Below, piece after piece: positions 1 through 5,881 of a stretch of DNA of 9,640 bases. The notes beneath the pieces were generated by a model that worked only from the letters and a program-made list of their open reading frames with translations, made no database searches and was not told the DNA's origin. Each line of letters starts with the position of its first letter. Position 1 is the first letter of the stretch. This DNA is from an uncultured Lachnospiraceae bacterium (GTDB lineage Bacteria; Bacillota; Clostridia; Lachnospirales; Lachnospiraceae), in assembly GCA_902783095.1 (NCBI GenBank), contig CACZPX010000059.1, positions 1 through 9,640 of the forward strand, read 5' to 3'. The position numbers and the translations under genes are program-made.

Positions 1-127
1 CCGCCAGATCAGCAGTCGTTGAAACGTTCTGCTGTACGGATGAACTGCAGCCGGTCAGGGCAGACGAAAGACCGAAAAGCAGAGAAAGGACGAGTAATAA
101 TGAGAGGATGCGACTGGAACGAAACAT
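1..127 (-). CDS. Lipoprotein of unknown function (N-terminal fragment, runs off the left edge)
   Basis: Only the first 42 codons are in the window; the frame stays open to base 1. The start reads MFRSSRILSLLLVLSLLFGL, followed by a lipobox L24-T25-G26-C27 and a Ser-rich stretch (CSSSVQQNVSTTADLA). This is a textbook type II signal peptide: basic n-region, Leu-rich h-region, lipobox cysteine. The mature protein should be exported and anchored by lipid at Cys27 on the outer face of the membrane. The start ATG (127-125) overlaps the stop of the PQ-loop gene by one base (TGATG), with an AGGA ribosome binding site about 6 bases before it, so the two are probably translationally coupled. The mature domain lies outside the window, so its function cannot be named. 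Confidence 0.8.
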   Translation of the reverse strand, partial: MFRSSRILSLLLVLSLLFGLSSALTGCSSSVQQNVSTTADLA

Positions 128-423
128 CATTTTCCTGCGGCCTTGTCCAGCTTCTTATTGCGGAAGTAAACAAAGATGATGGATCCCACCATGATCAGAT
201 TGAAAAAGTAGAAGATCAGCACATACCATTTTTCCGAGAACTGAGCCATATAGCTCGTGTTGACGAACTTGGATATGATGCCGCAGATATATCCGAAAAA
301 GATCAGGCAGTAAAACGGCATGCTCATGCCTTTGGTGGTGCGCGAACGGAGGGCTTTGATCAGGTTCATAGGCCATGAAATGCCAAAGCTTACGATCATC
401 AGGATCTCCAGTAATTCAGCCAT
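127..423 (-). CDS. Small PQ-loop / SemiSWEET-like membrane protein
   Basis: A 98-residue protein with three predicted membrane helices (about residues 3-24, 35-53 and 66-87) and a basic tail (RNKKLDKAAGK). Between helices 1 and 2 is the family signature: Trp17-Pro18, a basic turn (KALRSRTTKG) and Ser34-Met-Pro36, matching the P...(K/R)S/T..KG.S pattern of PQ-loop and SemiSWEET proteins. The usual PQ is PM here. Characterised SemiSWEETs are sugar transporters of about 85-100 residues that work as homodimers of three-helix bundles; length and topology fit. Sugar transport is inferred from the family, and the substrate is unknown. The start is set by AGGAGGT at 437-431, 7 bases before the ATG. 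The gene has its own strong promoter (451-479) and is overlapped by the downstream lipoprotein gene. Confidence 0.75.
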   Translation of the reverse strand: MAELLEILMIVSFGISWPMNLIKALRSRTTKGMSMPFYCLIFFGYICGIISKFVNTSYMAQFSEKWYVLIFYFFNLIMVGSIIFVYFRNKKLDKAAGK

Positions 424-450
424 AGTGAGTACCTCCTAAAAACTGTTGGG

Positions 451-479
451 ATTATAGCAGAGGTTTGGATGCCCTGCAA
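451..479 (-). promoter_or_regulatory. Sigma-A-type promoter of the PQ-loop/lipoprotein unit
   Basis: On the minus strand, a perfect -10 TATAAT (456-451) lies 17 bp downstream of TTGCAG (479-474; 3 of 6 to consensus). Transcription should start near 444, giving a leader of about 20 bases that holds the AGGAGGT site. It sits in the 91-bp gap after the dehydratase gene. I see no hairpin terminator in that gap, so read-through from the dehydratase may add to expression. Confidence 0.75.
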
Positions 480-514
480 GAAAGACCTGGGGAGGAGCGT
501 GTATTATTCTTTTT

Positions 515-1468
515 TTATATACCAGCGAGCACCTCCAGCTGCTCCAGCCCGGCGTTTCCGCCGGAGATCAGGAAGCAGACCCTGTCGGTCTTTTGGACGG
601 GGACCAGGCCCTGCAGCACCGCGCCGATGCCGATGCAGGCGGAGGGCTCCGCAAAGAGCTTGCCCTCGGTCAACAGGAGCTTCATGGCCTTCAGCATATT
701 GGCGTCGGAGACGGGGAAGACAGCGTTTACGTTCCGTTTGACCACCGGGAAGCAGAGCGGCCCGGGGGTATCGGAGACCAGGGCGTCGGCAAGCGACGTG
801 CCGCGGTTTACCTTTACGGGTACTCCGGCGGCAAGGCTTTCGCTGTAGCGCGGCAGAGCTTCCGGCTCGGCGCCGTAGATACGGCAGGAAGGAAGCAGCG
901 TCCGCACCGCTTCGGAGACGCCGGAGAGCAGGCCGCCGCCGCTGACCGGAACGAGCAGCGCGTCCATATCGGGCAGCTGTTCGGCGATCTCCAGCCCGCA
1001 GGTGCCCTGCCCGGCCATGACGGCGGGGTCGTTGTAAGGGGGCACCAGCGTAGCCCCGCGTTCGGCGCAGATCCTGGCACTCACTTCAAATCGCTCGGCG
1101 GCGTCGCAGAGGACGATCTCTGCACCGAGCGCGCGGATGTTTTCTATTTTGACGGCCGGGGCGGTGCGCGGCATGACGATGACCGCGGAGGTGCCGAGCT
1201 GTCCGGCCACGTAGGCCACGGCGCGCCCGTGGTTGCCGGACGAGGCGGCCACGATGCCGCGGTCCAGCTCTTCGCGCGAGAGCGAAAGCATTTTGTTTAA
1301 GGCGCCGCGCAGCTTAAACGCGCCGGTGAGCTGCATGCATTCCGCCTTGACGTAGACCCGGCAGCCCAGATACCGGTCCAGATTCTGCAGACGAAGCAGC
1401 GGCGTGCGGACGGCGTACGGCGCGATCCGCTGCTGTGCCTCTTTGATGACGTCGATGCTGATGGACAT
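515..1468 (-). CDS. Threonine/serine dehydratase-family PLP enzyme (catabolic type, no regulatory domain)
   Basis: A 317-residue fold-type II PLP enzyme. Visible motifs are TGAFKLRGA (48-56) with Lys52 as the expected Schiff-base lysine, the substrate loop SSGNHG (76-81), the Gly-rich phosphate-cup loop SGGGLLSG (176-183), and ISGGN near the C terminus (301-305), where the pyridine nitrogen is bound. Relatives deaminate L-threonine to 2-oxobutanoate or L-serine to pyruvate, and some are serine racemases. There is no C-terminal ACT-like domain, so isoleucine feedback control as in IlvA is not expected; the length fits TdcB or racemase-like members. Substrate cannot be fixed by eye. The start is Met at 1468, preceded by AAAGGAGGT with a 5-base gap; an in-frame ATG at 1507 would place 13 extra residues across that site. 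It is divergent from uridine phosphorylase with a shared control region. Confidence 0.88.
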   Translation of the reverse strand: MSISIDVIKEAQQRIAPYAVRTPLLRLQNLDRYLGCRVYVKAECMQLTGAFKLRGALNKMLSLSREELDRGIVAASSGNHGRAVAYVAGQLGTSAVIVMPRTAPAVKIENIRALGAEIVLCDAAERFEVSARICAERGATLVPPYNDPAVMAGQGTCGLEIAEQLPDMDALLVPVSGGGLLSGVSEAVRTLLPSCRIYGAEPEALPRYSESLAAGVPVKVNRGTSLADALVSDTPGPLCFPVVKRNVNAVFPVSDANMLKAMKLLLTEGKLFAEPSACIGIGAVLQGLVPVQKTDRVCFLISGGNAGLEQLEVLAGI

Positions 1469-1502
1469 GGGAGACCTCCTTTGCAGCTGCTTTTCCGGTA
1501 CG

Positions 1503-1531
1503 ATCATAGCATATCCCGGCAGCGTTGAAAA
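1503..1531 (-). promoter_or_regulatory. Promoter of the dehydratase gene (extended -10)
   Basis: On the minus strand, TATGAT (1508-1503) is preceded by TGC, forming an extended -10. TTTTCA (1531-1526; 4 of 6) is 17 bp upstream. Its -35 hexamer overlaps that of the divergent phosphorylase promoter (1525-1530) by five bases. Predicted start is near 1496, which leaves about 28 bases to the ATG. Confidence 0.6.
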
Positions 1532-1541
1532 TCCGGGAAAT
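1511..1541. promoter_or_regulatory. Candidate operator: inverted repeat over overlapping -35 boxes
   Basis: Left arm ATATCCCGG (1511-1519) and right arm CCGGGAAAT (1533-1541) match in 8 of 9 positions when one is reverse-complemented, with a 13-bp spacer. Arm centres are 22 bp apart, about two helical turns, as expected for a dimeric regulator binding one face of DNA. The dyad centre (1526) falls in the shared -35 segment. The repeat lies upstream of both predicted transcription starts, so it would act as DNA and not as an RNA hairpin. The regulator is unknown. Confidence 0.5.
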
Positions 1542-1553
1542 ACCTCTTATAAT
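1525..1553 (+). promoter_or_regulatory. Strong sigma-A-type promoter of uridine phosphorylase
   Basis: TTGAAA (1525-1530; 5 of 6) is followed by a 17-bp spacer and a perfect TATAAT (1548-1553). Predicted start is near 1560, giving a leader of about 25 bases that carries AGGAGGG. It overlaps the divergent dehydratase promoter, so both can hardly be occupied by RNA polymerase at once. Confidence 0.85.
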
Positions 1554-1584
1554 GAAACGGTATTCCACAGCAGGAGGGAAGAAC

Positions 1585-2358
1585 ATGAAATATTCGGAAG
1601 ATCCCGGAAAACAGTATCATATCCAGTGCGGAAAGGGTGACGTGGGCCGCTACGTGATCCTGCCCGGCGATCCCAAGCGCTGCGCGGCGATCGCAAAGTA
1701 TTTTGACGACGCGAAACTGGTGGCGGACAGCCGGGAATATATCACGTATACCGGCACGCTGGACGGCGAAAAGGTGAGCGTCACCTCCACCGGCATCGGC
1801 GGGCCGTCGGCCTCCATCGCCATGGAAGAACTGATCAATTGCGGCGCGGACACCTTCATCCGCATCGGGACCTGCGGCGGCATGCAGCGGGACGTAAAAA
1901 GCGGAGACGTGGTGATCGCGAACGCGGCCATCCGCATGGAGGGGACGTCCAAAGAGTATGCGCCCATCGAGTTTCCGGCCGTGGCGGACTATACCGTGCT
2001 GCGTGCCATGGCGGACACGGCGGCGGCCATGGGCCTGCCGCATCACGTGGGCGTGGTGCAGTGCAAGGACTCGTTTTACGGGCAGCACAGCCCGGAGAGC
2101 ATGCCGGTGGACTATGAGCTGATCAATAAGTGGCAGGCCTGGATCCGCCTGGGTTGCCTGGCCTCGGAGATGGAATCCGCGGCGCTGTTTACGGTCGCTG
2201 CGGCCAGACGCGTGCGCTGCGGCGCCTGCTTTCTTGTGATGGCCAATCAGGAGCGGGAGAAGATGGGGCTGGAAAACCCCGTGGTGCACGACACGGACAG
2301 CGCCGTGCGGCTGGCCGTGGAGAGCGTGCGCGCGCTGATGAAGAGGGATAAGGAATAA
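1585..2358 (+). CDS. udp: Uridine phosphorylase-family nucleoside phosphorylase
   Basis: A 257-residue member of the NP-I nucleoside phosphorylase family, close to E. coli Udp (253). Family reaction: uridine + phosphate gives uracil + ribose-1-phosphate, in cytosolic pyrimidine salvage. Phosphate-site residues are visible: LPGDPKR with Gly28 and Arg32, Arg50 (given by a neighbouring subunit in the family), and RIGTCGG with Arg93 and Thr96. The ribose site is SEMES with Glu195-Met196-Glu197, and His12 probably corresponds to the 5'-OH-contacting histidine. Gln167 (FYGQ) fits the base-binding Gln166 of E. coli, but the partner Arg168 is not at the matching place (S169), so base preference could differ. 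The start at 1585 is chosen because AGGAGGG lies 6 bases before it and the family N terminus fits; the longer frame from 1525 would begin inside the promoter. Confidence 0.9.
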   Translation: MKYSEDPGKQYHIQCGKGDVGRYVILPGDPKRCAAIAKYFDDAKLVADSREYITYTGTLDGEKVSVTSTGIGGPSASIAMEELINCGADTFIRIGTCGGMQRDVKSGDVVIANAAIRMEGTSKEYAPIEFPAVADYTVLRAMADTAAAMGLPHHVGVVQCKDSFYGQHSPESMPVDYELINKWQAWIRLGCLASEMESAALFTVAAARRVRCGACFLVMANQEREKMGLENPVVHDTDSAVRLAVESVRALMKRDKE

Positions 2359-2438
2359 GGGGAGAGGGGGCGCTGCTCGCGGCGGAGCCGCTCGCCCGAT
2401 TCTAGCCGCCAAATGCGGTCCTGCCCCAAGGCTGGACG

Positions 2439-2499
2439 AAAAAGAACAGCCCTCGCAGCCCGGTCAGCAAGCTGCCCGTCTGCGGAGGCTGTTCTTTTT
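2439..2499. terminator. Bidirectional intrinsic terminator between convergent genes
   Basis: A long stem pairs AAAAGAACAGCC (2440-2451) with GGCTGTTCTTTT (2487-2498), then after one C/A mismatch and one wobble continues with CGCAG (2454-2458) against CTGCG (2480-2484), leaving a 21-base loop. A T5 run ends the right side (2495-2499) and an A5 run begins the left side (2439-2443), so the hairpin can stop transcription in both directions. It serves the phosphorylase (ends 2358) and the minus-strand CYTH gene (ends 2532). A second small hairpin with no T run (TCCCGC-TTC-GCGGGA, 2502-2516) lies between it and the CYTH stop. The remaining gap after the phosphorylase (2359-2438) holds only a GC-rich imperfect hairpin (about 2368-2397) without a T run. 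Confidence 0.85.
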
Positions 2500-2531
2500 G
2501 ATCCCGCTTCGCGGGACCGCGCTTTTCGGCA

Positions 2532-2963
2532 CTACATTCGCGCGTTATGATACTGCTCATCCTGCGTCACGTCCTCCCCGAACCAGTCGGGCGGGGTGAA
2601 GGCGAGGGCTTCGGCTTCGGTGGGAAATTCCACCTCGGCCAGATACAGGCCGGCCCTGGGGGAGATAAAGTGGTCCAGTTCTATGGTATAGGCGCCGTAC
2701 GGGATCCGGTAACGGCGCTTTTTGATGACCGTGCCTTCCGCCTTGGCGCGCAGGGAGGCGTAGGCCTCCGCGGAAAGCGGCAGGTTGATCTCCTCCCGCA
2801 CCATCTTTCCCTTTCCCTTGCAGGTGAGCTCATACTGCCCGTCGGCATCGCGCACGCGCACCACAGGCCTGCGGCAGAGGTATGCCTGCTCTATGAGGAC
2901 GGCGGGATAGTCCTCCAACCGTTCGGGTATCCGTTTCAGTAAAAATTTGCGTTCGATCTCCAT
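2532..2963 (-). CDS. CYTH-domain / triphosphate tunnel metalloenzyme family protein
   Basis: A 143-residue single-domain protein. The N terminus MEIERKFL carries the defining ExExK motif (Glu2, Glu4, Lys6). Other tunnel-type charged strands follow: VRVR (35-38), CKGKGK with Lys49 (48-53), REE (56-58), KKRRYR (81-86), IELDHF (94-99) and LAEVEF (108-113). In the family these Lys/Arg residues bind the triphosphate and the Glu/Asp residues bind Mg or Mn inside an eight-stranded beta tunnel. Characterised relatives include tripolyphosphatases, thiamine triphosphatases and class IV adenylate cyclases. Short bacterial forms of this kind are most often inorganic triphosphatases, but the substrate cannot be told here. 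The start is secure because the ExExK motif must be N-terminal. No Shine-Dalgarno sequence precedes it; the extended -10 box is immediately upstream. It is convergent with the phosphorylase gene. Confidence 0.88.
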   Translation of the reverse strand: MEIERKFLLKRIPERLEDYPAVLIEQAYLCRRPVVRVRDADGQYELTCKGKGKMVREEINLPLSAEAYASLRAKAEGTVIKKRRYRIPYGAYTIELDHFISPRAGLYLAEVEFPTEAEALAFTPPDWFGEDVTQDEQYHNARM

Positions 2964-2969
2964 ATCTGC

Positions 2970-2978
2970 ATTTTATCA
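2970..2978 (-). promoter_or_regulatory. Extended -10 promoter directly upstream of the CYTH ATG (leaderless candidate)
   Basis: On the minus strand TGATAAAAT (2978-2970) forms TGn plus TAAAAT (5 of 6 to TATAAT). Only six bases (GCAGAT) separate it from the ATG at 2963, so the expected start site is the A of the ATG itself. The hexamer 17 bp further upstream is poor (TAACAA), which is tolerable with an extended -10. Confidence 0.5.
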
Positions 2979-3075
2979 CAAACGCGGCCGGATTGTTACG
3001 GCTTTGTTGATGATTTGTTACCGCGTATTTCTTTGGCAAAAAAGGGGCGCGTGCGGCTTTTTGTGCAGAAGGGAC

Positions 3076-3104
3076 TTGCGAAACGCGGCGCTTTTCATTA
3101 GAAT
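3076..3104 (+). promoter_or_regulatory. Probable promoter of the comEA-to-comEC operon
   Basis: TTGCGA (3076-3081; 4 of 6), a 17-bp spacer and TAGAAT (3099-3104; 5 of 6) precede comEA. Predicted start is near 3111, leaving about 30 bases with GGGAGG (3131-3136) before the ATG at 3141. A TTGACA at 3109-3114 has no -10 partner at the right distance. No other promoter is evident within the five-gene run. Confidence 0.5.
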
Positions 3105-3140
3105 ATCTTTTGACAGAAGCATTCTCGCCCGGGAGGCGGG

Positions 3141-3734
3141 ATGAAGAAAAAGAAAAAATATTACGCTTTTGTTGCCGGATTTTGCGTGATGCTCGCCGGA
3201 GCTCTGTTTTTGTGCGGCAGAAGTGAGTCTGCGCTGGGAACGGACGGCGTGGTGGTGATGCAGCAGCGGTCGGAGACCGGCGCCCAGCCGGAGACCGCGC
3301 GGGAGCCGCAGACGCTGATCGTTCACGTATGCGGGGCCGTGCGCCGGGAGGGCGTGTACGAGCTGGAGGCGGGCAGCCGCGTGGAGGACGCGGTCCGCGC
3401 CGCGGGCGGTTTTCTTCCCACGGCGGACCGGACCCATCACAATCTCGCAAAGCCCGTCGCCGACGGGGAGCAGATCCGCATCCCCACGCAGACGGAGGCG
3501 CAGTCTCTGCAGGAGGCGGCCCGGCAAAAGAGCGACGGACTGATCGATATTAACACCGCCGGCGCGGAAGAGCTGGAAAAGCTGCCGGGCATCGGTGCGG
3601 CAAAGGCGCAGGCGATCATTGCCTGGCGCGAGGAGAACGGCCGCTTTGAGACGATCGAGGACATCATGAAGGTGCCCGGGATCAAGGAGAGCGCGTTTTC
3701 GCAGCTGAAGGACAGGATCAAGACAGGAGAGTAA
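3141..3734 (+). CDS. comEA: ComEA-like competence DNA receptor
   Basis: A 197-residue protein with the ComEA layout: a lysine-rich start (MKKKKK), one membrane helix (about 8-26), a low-complexity spacer, an SLBB domain (about 58-116, with VHVCGAV, GVYELEAGSRVEDAVRAAGG, NLA..VADGEQIRIP), and a C-terminal helix-hairpin-helix pair (about 134-193, INTAGAEELEKLPGIGAAKAQAI and MKVPGI). ComEA is anchored outside the membrane and binds incoming double-stranded DNA through the HhH domain, passing it to ComEC during natural transformation. The size matches B. subtilis ComEA. GGGAGG lies 4 bases before the start. The stop TAA is directly followed by the ATG of the response regulator (TAAATG). The usual comEB is absent from the run. 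Confidence 0.93.
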   Translation: MKKKKKYYAFVAGFCVMLAGALFLCGRSESALGTDGVVVMQQRSETGAQPETAREPQTLIVHVCGAVRREGVYELEAGSRVEDAVRAAGGFLPTADRTHHNLAKPVADGEQIRIPTQTEAQSLQEAARQKSDGLIDINTAGAEELEKLPGIGAAKAQAIIAWREENGRFETIEDIMKVPGIKESAFSQLKDRIKTGE

Positions 3735-4424
3735 ATGGCTAAAGTACTGGTCGTCGATGACGAAAAACTGATCGTAAAGGGATTGAAGTTCAGCCTGGAG
3801 CAGGACGGGATGGAAGTGGACTGCGCCTATGACGGAGAAGAGGCGCTGGAGATGATCGCGCGGAATGATTACGACATCATCCTGCTGGATCTGATGCTGC
3901 CCAAAAAGGACGGCATGGAGGTCTGCCAGCAGGTGCGCGAGACTTCGGACGTGCCGATCATCATGCTCACCGCAAAAAGCGACGACATGGACAAGATCCT
4001 GGGACTGGAATACGGCGCCGACGACTACATCACCAAGCCGTTCAATATTCTGGAGGTGAAGGCCCGCATCAAGGCCATCACCAGGCGCAACCGCGGCGTC
4101 AAAAAGGAGCCGGTCAAGCCGGACAACCGCATCACCGTGCGCGGCCTCACCATGGACACCGAGAGCCGCCGCATCTTTATCAACGACCGGGAGATCAACC
4201 TGACCACCAAGGAATTTGACCTGCTGGAGCTTCTGATCACCAATCCCGGCAAGGTCTACACCAGAGAGCAGCTGCTGTCGCTGATCTGGGGCGCCGATTA
4301 TCCGGGCGACGTGCGCACCGTGGACGTGCACGTACGCCGTCTGCGCGAAAAAGTGGAGACGAATCCGTCCGACCCGCAGTACGTATTCACCAAATGGGGC
4401 GTCGGTTATTTCTATAAAGACTGA
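3735..4424 (+). CDS. OmpR/PhoB-family response regulator (WalR-like)
   Basis: A 229-residue response regulator. The receiver domain (1-115) shows the acidic pair Asp8-Asp9, phospho-acceptor Asp52 in LLDLMLP, Thr79 (MLTA) and Lys101 (TKPF). The winged-helix DNA-binding domain (about 130-228) contains LTTKEFDLLELL, the WG.DY.GDVRTVDVHVRRLREKVE recognition region (185-208), and the GVGYF wing (222-226). By memory it resembles WalR/YycF, but the kinase next to it lacks a PAS domain, so WalR orthology is not claimed. It should be phosphorylated by the kinase 2 bp downstream and bind direct-repeat DNA as a dimer. AGGAGA lies 4 bases before the ATG, inside the end of comEA, so translation is probably coupled. 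Target genes are unknown; self-regulation of this operon, including comEA and comEC, is a reasonable guess. Confidence 0.93.
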   Translation: MAKVLVVDDEKLIVKGLKFSLEQDGMEVDCAYDGEEALEMIARNDYDIILLDLMLPKKDGMEVCQQVRETSDVPIIMLTAKSDDMDKILGLEYGADDYITKPFNILEVKARIKAITRRNRGVKKEPVKPDNRITVRGLTMDTESRRIFINDREINLTTKEFDLLELLITNPGKVYTREQLLSLIWGADYPGDVRTVDVHVRRLREKVETNPSDPQYVFTKWGVGYFYKD

Positions 4425-4426
4425 TC

Positions 4427-5881
4427 ATGGCAAAGGGCATCCGCAAAAAAGGCGCCAGTCTGAGTCTCAGACTGTTCATCGTCGTCATCATTTTGTGCAC
4501 CGTCCCCGTCGTCGTGACGAGTTATTTTCTGGTACGCAGCTCGTCCGACAAGGAGATCGAGTTTTACGTACAGCGCTCCCGCGAGCAGGTGATGATCCTG
4601 GCAAATCAGCTCCAGACCGCCGATTATATCAACGTACCGACCAATCCGACCGTCAACTATATGCTGGCCCAGGTGGCAGACATCTGGGACGCCCGGATCC
4701 AGATCATGGATGCGGGCTGCCGCATCATCAGCGATTCCTACAACGTGGACCAGGGGCGCTACAACGTCTCGGAACAGGTGATGGAATGCCTGTCCGCAAA
4801 GAGCATCATCAGCAAGGCGGATCAGGAGACGATGCTTTCTATCGTGGCCTATCCGATGGTCAACGAGACGTCGGAGGAAAAGGCGATCACCGGGGTCGTG
4901 CTGGTCACCAAGGACCTGAGCAGCGCCGTGAGCGGGATAAGATACATTCAGGAGCGTATTCCGCTGTACTGGCTGATCATGTTTGCGGCGACGGTCCTGG
5001 CCGCGGTGCTGGCCATCCTGTTTCTGCTGCGCCCGCTCAAAAAGCTGGCGGTCTCCGTGGACGCCGCGGCGGACGGCAGCCTGCGTTCCCGCGTGGACGT
5101 GCGCAATTACCGTGAGACCGCCCGCATCAGCGACGCGGTCAACCGCACCATCGGCCGGCTGCGCATGCTGGACGAGTCCCGGCAGGAGTTCGTCTCCGAC
5201 GTGGCGCACGAGCTGAAGACGCCCATCACGTCGGTGAAGGTGCTTGCGGAGTCCCTGATGGGGATGGAAGAAGTGCCCAACGAGCTCTACCGCGAGTTTA
5301 TGGCGGACATCACGAAGGAGATCGACCGCGAGAGCCGCATCATAGACGATCTGCTGTCCATGGTGCGCCTGGACCGCGGTGTGGTGACCCTGAACATCGC
5401 CAATACCAATATCAACGACTGGCTGCAGCTCACCTTAAAGCGCCTGATGCCGCTGGCGCAGAACGCCAAGGTGGAGCTGGCCTACGAGAGCTTCCGCCCG
5501 GTGATGGCGGACGTGGACGAGGTCAAGATGACGCTGGCCATCACCAATCTGGTGGAGAACGCGATCAAATACAACCGCGAGGGCGGCTGGGTGCGCGTCT
5601 CCCTGAACGCGGACATGAAGTACTTTTACATCAAGGTGGCGGATTCCGGCTGCGGCATTCCCGAGGAGGCGCAGGACCACATCTTCGAGCGCTTCTATCG
5701 CGTGGACAAGGACCGCGCCCGCGCGACCGGCGGGACGGGACTGGGCCTGTCCATCACCAAGTCTATCGTAAACCTGCACAACGGCGCCATCCGCGTGCAC
5801 AGCAGTACGGACGAGGGCAGCACCTTTGTGGTGCGCATCCCGCTCGTCTATACCTCTGAGGAAGGAGGCGGAAAGGCATGA
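4427..5881 (+). CDS. Membrane sensor histidine kinase (HAMP-HisKA-HATPase)
   Basis: A 484-residue kinase. Order: short basic cytoplasmic start, TM1 (about 14-36), extracytoplasmic sensor of about 140 residues (37-178; VDxxCRIISDSY-like strand pattern suggests a PAS/Cache-type fold), TM2 (179-201), HAMP (202-250), HisKA with phospho-acceptor His261 in HELKTP, and the ATPase domain with N box (Glu377-Asn378 in LVENAIKY), G1 box DSGCGI (406-411), F box (HIFERFYRV) and G2 box GGTGLGLS (435-442). All catalytic motifs are intact. There is no cytoplasmic PAS domain, unlike WalK of bacilli. It should autophosphorylate and pass phosphate to Asp52 of the upstream regulator. The start is 2 bp after the regulator's stop with no clear ribosome binding site, so it likely relies on coupling; the stop overlaps the lipoprotein start (ATGA). 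Confidence 0.94.
   Translation: MAKGIRKKGASLSLRLFIVVIILCTVPVVVTSYFLVRSSSDKEIEFYVQRSREQVMILANQLQTADYINVPTNPTVNYMLAQVADIWDARIQIMDAGCRIISDSYNVDQGRYNVSEQVMECLSAKSIISKADQETMLSIVAYPMVNETSEEKAITGVVLVTKDLSSAVSGIRYIQERIPLYWLIMFAATVLAAVLAILFLLRPLKKLAVSVDAAADGSLRSRVDVRNYRETARISDAVNRTIGRLRMLDESRQEFVSDVAHELKTPITSVKVLAESLMGMEEVPNELYREFMADITKEIDRESRIIDDLLSMVRLDRGVVTLNIANTNINDWLQLTLKRLMPLAQNAKVELAYESFRPVMADVDEVKMTLAITNLVENAIKYNREGGWVRVSLNADMKYFYIKVADSGCGIPEEAQDHIFERFYRVDKDRARATGGTGLGLSITKSIVNLHNGAIRVHSSTDEGSTFVVRIPLVYTSEEGGGKA

Noticed and set aside
19..378. A 119-codon plus-strand open frame at the left end
   Set aside because: It is antisense to the PQ-loop gene and the lipoprotein start, both supported by promoter, ribosome binding site and motifs, and it shows no domain.
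2368..2397. GC-rich hairpin after uridine phosphorylase as a terminator or small RNA
   Set aside because: The stem is imperfect with unequal bulges, and there is no T run; the clear terminator is at 2439-2499.
1504..2412. A 302-codon open frame on the minus strand opposite uridine phosphorylase
   Set aside because: The plus-strand frame is a clear phosphorylase with promoter and ribosome binding site; the minus frame is His/Ala/Arg-rich with no motif.
3109..3114. TTGACA as the -35 of the comEA promoter
   Set aside because: No acceptable -10 lies 16-18 bp downstream; the position would fall on the ribosome binding site. The TTGCGA/TAGAAT pair fits better.
3018..4331. A 437-codon open frame on the minus strand
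   Set aside because: It lies opposite comEA and the response regulator, whose frames carry full domain motifs. Its composition (His/Asp/Leu-rich) is that of an antisense frame in GC-rich DNA, and there is no ribosome binding site or recognisable domain.
4412..5209. A 265-codon minus-strand open frame opposite the histidine kinase
   Set aside because: It is a shadow of the kinase coding frame; no motifs or start signals.
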